Source: CAYUIS01 sp964444825 (GTDB taxonomy: Bacteria; Chloroflexota; Anaerolineae; B4-G1). Taken from it: a DNA stretch of 20,123 bases. A program made the translations under genes and the position numbers. The first letter of the stretch is position 1, and every line of letters starts with the position of its first letter. Positions 16,522 to 20,123 of the stretch are shown here, piece by piece. The notes below the pieces were generated by a model. It searched no databases. It was not told the DNA's origin and saw nothing but the letters and a program-made list of their open reading frames with translations. The stretch is from positions 1-20,123 of the forward strand of contig CAYUIS010000094.1 of NCBI GenBank assembly GCA_964444825.1, read 5' to 3'.

Positions 16522-16550
16522 ATTGTATCCCATTTTCGGGAACGGGACAA
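16522..16550 (-). promoter_or_regulatory. Proximal promoter of the permease/stress-protein unit
   Basis: On the minus strand: TTGTCC (16550-16545), a 17-bp spacer, and TACAAT (16527-16522). The expected transcript start near 16515 would leave only about 16-31 bases of leader, with the AGGAG site close to the 5' end. Confidence 0.5.
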
Positions 16551-16575
16551 GCCTGTCGCACGATACGCAGGGTTC

Positions 16576-16604
16576 ATTTTAGCATAATCCATCTGTGCTG
16601 GCAA
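16576..16604 (-). promoter_or_regulatory. Distal promoter of the permease/stress-protein unit
   Basis: On the minus strand: TTGCCA (16604-16599), a 17-bp spacer, and TAAAAT (16581-16576). It lies 54 bp upstream of the proximal site in tandem, so the unit may have two start points. Confidence 0.5.
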
Positions 16605-16693
16605 TCAGCGGGGCAGAGTCCCCACCTTTGTTGGGAAAACCACCTCGCCGATGGGGCGTCAGGAATTGTGACCGAATCTCAGACGTAGAATGG

Positions 16694-16722
16694 TTGGCAA
16701 TATCCCTCAATTATCGTACAAT
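16694..16722 (+). promoter_or_regulatory. Promoter of the molybdenum hydroxylase operon
   Basis: TTGGCA at 16694-16699, a 17-bp spacer, and TACAAT at 16717-16722. The predicted start near 16729 gives a leader of about 22 bases that contains GGAGG (16739-16743), seven bases before the ATG at 16751. It faces away from the two minus-strand promoters across a 266-bp region. No clear operator palindrome was identified. Confidence 0.6.
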
Positions 16723-16750
16723 CAACATATGTAAGGAAGGAGGCTCGTCT

Positions 16751-17635
16751 ATGAGACCGTTCAGATATCAAGCTCCGACCACCGTCGATGAGGCGGTGGC
16801 GCTCCTTGCCGGCGAGGATGGGCGCGCCCGTCCATTTGCCGGAGGGACCGATCTCTTGGTGCAGTTGCGCCGTCACCAGCTCGAGGTCGACCTCATGGTC
16901 GACGTCAAGCGCATTCCCGAGCTCAACGTCATCGCGCTCGATCCTGTAAAAGGGCTGACCGTCGGGGCTGCGGTGACCTGCGCCCGGCTGTGCGAGCATC
17001 CCGGCGTGCGCCAGGCATATCCGGGACTGGTCGACGCCGTCTCGATCATCGGCGGCGCGGCGATCCAGGAGCGGGCCACGGTCGGCGGCAACCTCTGCAA
17101 TGCCGCGCCCAGCGGTGACAGCATTCCGGCACTGATCGTCCTGAGCGCAACCTGCACGGTTGCCGGGCCAGGGGGCATGCGGACCGTGCCCGCGGAGGCG
17201 TTCTGTACCGCGCCAGGGGTCAGCGTGCTCGGAAAGGGAGAGGTGCTGGTCTCGATCCACTTACCGGCCCCGACGCCACTCTCAGGAGCCAGCTATGTAC
17301 GCTTTACCCCGCGTGGCGAGATGGATCTTGCCGTCGCCGGGGCCGGCGCCTGGATGGCCTTGAGCGAGAACCGGTCCCGGATCGTCGATGCCCGCGTCGC
17401 GCTCTCCGCCGTGGCGCCCACGCCGCTTCTCGTCGAATCCGCTGGGGCGGCCCTCGTCGGTCAGGCTCCGAGCGAAGAGGCATTCGCGCAAGCGGCGATG
17501 CTTGCCCAAGAGGCCGCGCGCCCGATCTCTGATGTGCGCGGCACGGACGCACAGCGCCGTCACCTGGTTGGCGTCCTGGTCAAGCGCGCGCTGCGCAGCG
17601 CCGCAGGCCGGGCCATGGAAAGGAGCGAGGGATGA
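16751..17635 (+). CDS. Molybdenum hydroxylase FAD-binding subunit (CoxM/XdhB-like)
   Basis: 294 residues, the usual size for the medium subunit of xanthine dehydrogenase/CO dehydrogenase-type enzymes. It passes electrons from the iron-sulfur subunit to FAD and on to the acceptor. The FAD-binding motifs AGGTDLL (30-36) and TVGGNLCNAAPSGD (about 110-123) are intact, and the C-terminal CO-dehydrogenase flavoprotein domain (RGEMDLAVAGAGAWMAL) is present. GGAGG at 16739-16743 fixes the start. Its stop overlaps the next start (ATGA at 17632-17635), so translation is coupled. First gene of the operon. Confidence 0.9.
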   Translation: MRPFRYQAPTTVDEAVALLAGEDGRARPFAGGTDLLVQLRRHQLEVDLMVDVKRIPELNVIALDPVKGLTVGAAVTCARLCEHPGVRQAYPGLVDAVSIIGGAAIQERATVGGNLCNAAPSGDSIPALIVLSATCTVAGPGGMRTVPAEAFCTAPGVSVLGKGEVLVSIHLPAPTPLSGASYVRFTPRGEMDLAVAGAGAWMALSENRSRIVDARVALSAVAPTPLLVESAGAALVGQAPSEEAFAQAAMLAQEAARPISDVRGTDAQRRHLVGVLVKRALRSAAGRAMERSEG

Positions 17636-18129
17636 TCCACAAGATGAGAGTTTCCGCTATGATAAACGGCGAATCCAGCGAATTTCTCTGTGCCCCCCAT
17701 CAGAGCTTATTGGAATGCCTGCGCGACGTCCTGGGGCTGACCGGCAGCAAAGAGGGCTGCAACGACGGCAACTGTGGCGCGTGCAGCGTCTTGCTCGATG
17801 GGCGGCTGGTCAACGCCTGTCTCGTGCTGGGCGTCGAGATCGAGGGACGCGAGGTGACGACGGTCGAAGGCCTGGCCGACTGGCGCGGCCTGCACCCGCT
17901 CCAGCAGGCGTTCATCGAACAGGATGCACTCCAGTGTGGCTACTGCACCCCCGGCATGTTGATCGCGGCCAAGGCGCTGCTCGATCGCGACCCTGATCCC
18001 TCTGAGGAACGGATCCGCGCCTGGCTGGCAGGGAATCTGTGTCGCTGCACCGGGTACGACAAGATCGTCCGCGCCGTACAGTCCGCGGCGGCAAGTATGT
18101 CGGAAGACCGTGAGGAGGCCAGGTCATGA
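17632..18129 (+). CDS. Molybdenum hydroxylase [2Fe-2S] subunit (CoxS/XdhC-like small subunit)
   Basis: 165 residues with both iron-sulfur clusters of the family. The plant-ferredoxin-type cluster has C43, C48, C51 and C63 (EGCNDGNCGACSVLLDG). The C-terminal four-helix cluster has C102, C105, C137 and C139 (QCGYCTPGM, LCRCTGYDKIV). It carries electrons from the molybdenum centre to the FAD subunit. The first Met overlaps the preceding stop; Met5 (17644) is an alternative start. Its own stop overlaps the ATG of the large subunit (ATGA at 18126-18129). Confidence 0.92.
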   Translation: MIHKMRVSAMINGESSEFLCAPHQSLLECLRDVLGLTGSKEGCNDGNCGACSVLLDGRLVNACLVLGVEIEGREVTTVEGLADWRGLHPLQQAFIEQDALQCGYCTPGMLIAAKALLDRDPDPSEERIRAWLAGNLCRCTGYDKIVRAVQSAAASMSEDREEARS

Positions 18130-20123
18130 CGAATCCAAAGGGCGACGAATACGCCGTCATCGGCACACGCCCGCCCCGTGTCGATGCCGCGGACAAGGCC
18201 ACCGGCCGGGCGCGCTTTGGTCCAGACACGGACCTGCCGAGGCTCCTGCACGGCAAAATACTGCGCAGCCCGCACGCCCACGCGCGCATCCTATCCATCG
18301 ATACCAGCCGCGCCGAAGCGTTCCCTGGCGTCCACGCCGTGGTCACAGCCAAGGACCTGCCGGCAGCCCAGGATCTCGCAGCCGCGTTAGGAGAGGCCGA
18401 CATCGACCTCAAGTATCGCTGCGACAATACGTTGGCCAGCGATAAGGTGCTCTATGTTGGGCACGCCATTGCCGCCGTTGCCGCGTGCGACCCGCATACC
18501 GCCGAACAGGCAGCCCAGCTCATCGACGTCGAGTACGAGGTGCTGCCCGCGGTGATGGATGTACTGGACGCCGCGCGGGAGGACGCGCCTCTGATTCACG
18601 AGAACATGCGAACCTGGTCGCTGGCCGGCACGAGTGAGGCTCCCAGCAATGTGGCCAACCATTTCCAGAGCGTCAAGGGCGACCCGGAAACTGGTTTTGC
18701 TGAGGCCGACCTTGTCGTGGAGCGCGAGATTCGCACCGCGACCGTGCACCACAGCTACATCGAGCCGCACGCCACGACGGCGACCTGGGGGCCCGATGGC
18801 ACACTGACCGTGCACCCGACCACGCAAGGGGCGTTCGGCATTCGCGATCAACTCGCCTCCCTGTTGCGCTACCCGCTGTCCAAGATCCGGGTCGTGCCCA
18901 CCGAGGTCGGCGGGGCATTCGGCGGCAAGTCCACCAGCTACCTCGACGCCGTGGCCGCGCTGCTTTCCCGCAAGACGGGCCGCCCGGTCAAGATGGTCAT
19001 GACGCGCGCCGAAACATTCCTGGCGACCGGGCCGACGTCGGGCACGGTCATCCGTGTCAAGATCGGGGCCAAGAAGGACGGCAGGATCACGGCCGCGCAG
19101 GCAGCGCTGTATTATGAGGCCGGCGCCTTTCCTGGCGCACCGCTGTGGGGCGGAATGGGCGTCGTCTTGGCTGCCTATGACATCCCACACGGACAGATCG
19201 ACGGCTACGACGTCGTCGTAAACAAGCCCAAGGCAGAAACCTATCGCGCACCAGGTGGGACCCCGCCGGTCTTTGCCGTCGAGCAGGTCATCGACGAGCT
19301 GGCCGAACAAACCGGCACGGACCCCCTCGAATTCCGCCTGCTGAATCGCGCCCAAGAAGGCACGCAGCGGGTCAACGGCGGTGTGCATACTAGCGTCAGC
19401 TCCTACGAGGTGCTCAAGGCTGTGCAAGCGCACGCACATTACAGCGCGCCGCTGGAAGGGCCTCACCGCGGACGCGGCATCGCATTTGGCCATTGGGGAA
19501 ACTATGGCGGATCGTCGAGCTGCACGCTCGACGTTAACTCGGACGGCACGGTCAGCCTAGTCACGGGGTCGGTCGACATCACAGGAACGCGCACCAGTCT
19601 GGCGATGCAGGCCGCCGAAACGCTCGAGCTGACCCTGGACAGAGTCAGACCAACCGTGGGCGACACGGACTCGGTGGGGTACACAGAGGGTAGTTATGGC
19701 AGCCGCACGACAATGGCAACGGGGGTGGCGGTTGTCACGGCGGCAAAAGACGCTATCGCACAGATGTGCGAGCGCGCGGCTATGCTGTGGAATGTACCTG
19801 CAGAGGCGGTTTCGTACCGCAAGGGCACATTCACCGCAGGTGGGGATGGATCCCCGCAACTGACCTTTGCCGAACTAGCTGCCCAGCTTCCACGGACTGG
19901 CGGCGCGGTCACGGGCGTAGGCAATGTCCACGTGGACGAGTGGGGTGGCTCGTTCGGCGCGCACATCGTCGACGTCGCGGTTGATCCCGAGACCGGCAAG
20001 GTGACGATCCTGCGCTATACGGCGGTGCAGGACGCGGGCCGGGCCATTCATCCGTCCCTGGTGGAGGGCCAGATGCAGGGCGGCGCTGTGCAAGGGATCG
20101 GCTGGGCGCTGTACGAGGGCTAC
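18126..20123 (+). CDS. Molybdenum hydroxylase molybdopterin-binding large subunit (xanthine dehydrogenase family), 3'-truncated by window end
   Basis: The frame is open for 666 codons to the end of the window. Complete homologues have about 750-800 residues, so roughly 100 or more are missing, including the region that normally holds the catalytic Glu. The N-terminal aldehyde-oxidase a/b hammerhead domain is visible (RVDAADKATGRARFGPDTDLP, LRSPHAHARILSID). It is followed by the Moco-binding motifs VGGAFGGK (GGAFGGK at 262-268), TYRAPGG (372-378) and, near the window end, QMQGGAVQGIGWALYE. The CO-dehydrogenase form I signature AYxCSFR is absent, so CO oxidation in the strict sense is not supported. 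A purine, aldehyde or aromatic N-heterocycle hydroxylase is equally possible. It overlaps the iron-sulfur gene by four bases (ATGA) and forms a medium-small-large operon. Confidence 0.9.
   Translation, partial: MTNPKGDEYAVIGTRPPRVDAADKATGRARFGPDTDLPRLLHGKILRSPHAHARILSIDTSRAEAFPGVHAVVTAKDLPAAQDLAAALGEADIDLKYRCDNTLASDKVLYVGHAIAAVAACDPHTAEQAAQLIDVEYEVLPAVMDVLDAAREDAPLIHENMRTWSLAGTSEAPSNVANHFQSVKGDPETGFAEADLVVEREIRTATVHHSYIEPHATTATWGPDGTLTVHPTTQGAFGIRDQLASLLRYPLSKIRVVPTEVGGAFGGKSTSYLDAVAALLSRKTGRPVKMVMTRAETFLATGPTSGTVIRVKIGAKKDGRITAAQAALYYEAGAFPGAPLWGGMGVVLAAYDIPHGQIDGYDVVVNKPKAETYRAPGGTPPVFAVEQVIDELAEQTGTDPLEFRLLNRAQEGTQRVNGGVHTSVSSYEVLKAVQAHAHYSAPLEGPHRGRGIAFGHWGNYGGSSSCTLDVNSDGTVSLVTGSVDITGTRTSLAMQAAETLELTLDRVRPTVGDTDSVGYTEGSYGSRTTMATGVAVVTAAKDAIAQMCERAAMLWNVPAEAVSYRKGTFTAGGDGSPQLTFAELAAQLPRTGGAVTGVGNVHVDEWGGSFGAHIVDVAVDPETGKVTILRYTAVQDAGRAIHPSLVEGQMQGGAVQGIGWALYEGY

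Noticed and set aside
18387..19493. 368-codon minus-strand open frame
   Set aside because: It lies wholly antisense to the large subunit, whose motifs and ATGA overlap are clear; it shows no family motifs and reflects GC-rich third positions.
18126..20123. CoxL form I carbon monoxide dehydrogenase
   Set aside because: The diagnostic AYxCSFR loop is absent; the sequence at this loop is TYRAPGG.

Overview
The window is a GC-rich bacterial scaffold of about 20 kb with tightly packed genes. The closest fit is an uncultured Chloroflexota (Anaerolineae-like) genome. This is inferred from lipoproteins with Pro/Thr-rich linkers behind the lipobox, soluble multi-PAS/GAF histidine kinases, a UroD-like paralogue and a LysM/M23 lipoprotein. 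No rRNA, tRNA, CRISPR array or insertion sequence was seen. A 100-N run, flanked by an exact 55-bp duplication, shows this is an assembled scaffold with one imperfect join.

Layout. (1) 26-2621: a selenocysteine-containing formate dehydrogenase catalytic subunit, whose in-frame UGA splits it into two apparent genes, followed by a rubrerythrin-like ferritin-fold protein. A two-hairpin intrinsic terminator closes the unit. (2) 2830-4400: a sigma70-type promoter and a lipoprotein with two copies of a WGEDWLG domain and a C-terminal lectin-like beta-sandwich; the assembly gap lies inside this gene. (3) 4558-12593: a same-strand run made of a tandem RNase H protein whose second domain has lost its catalytic residues, a hybrid PAS histidine kinase with a receiver domain, a 1233-residue PAS/four-GAF histidine kinase, and a UroD-superfamily protein that is not HemE. 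A GC-rich hairpin terminator follows. (4) 12702-14264: a LysM plus M23-like cell-wall lipoprotein. (5) 14317-16484, minus strand: an SLC13/ArsB-NhaD-type permease with an extracytoplasmic beta-sandwich domain, coupled to a universal stress protein. (6) 16751 to the end, plus strand: a three-subunit molybdenum hydroxylase of the xanthine dehydrogenase family (FAD, 2Fe-2S and molybdopterin subunits) with ATGA overlaps. The last subunit runs off the window.

How the genes may work together. Two unrelated molybdopterin enzymes sit in one window, a DMSO-reductase-family formate dehydrogenase and a xanthine-oxidase-family hydroxylase, so the host must make molybdenum cofactor. It must also have the Sec machinery (SelA/B/C/D). 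The rubrerythrin-like protein next to the oxygen-sensitive selenoenzyme suggests peroxide protection. The two kinases are soluble, lie back to back and probably form one signalling unit, with the receiver of the first as a possible phosphate acceptor. No output regulator is encoded beside them. The permease/stress-protein pair and the hydroxylase operon diverge from a 266-bp region holding three promoter-like sequences, each with a 17-bp spacer.
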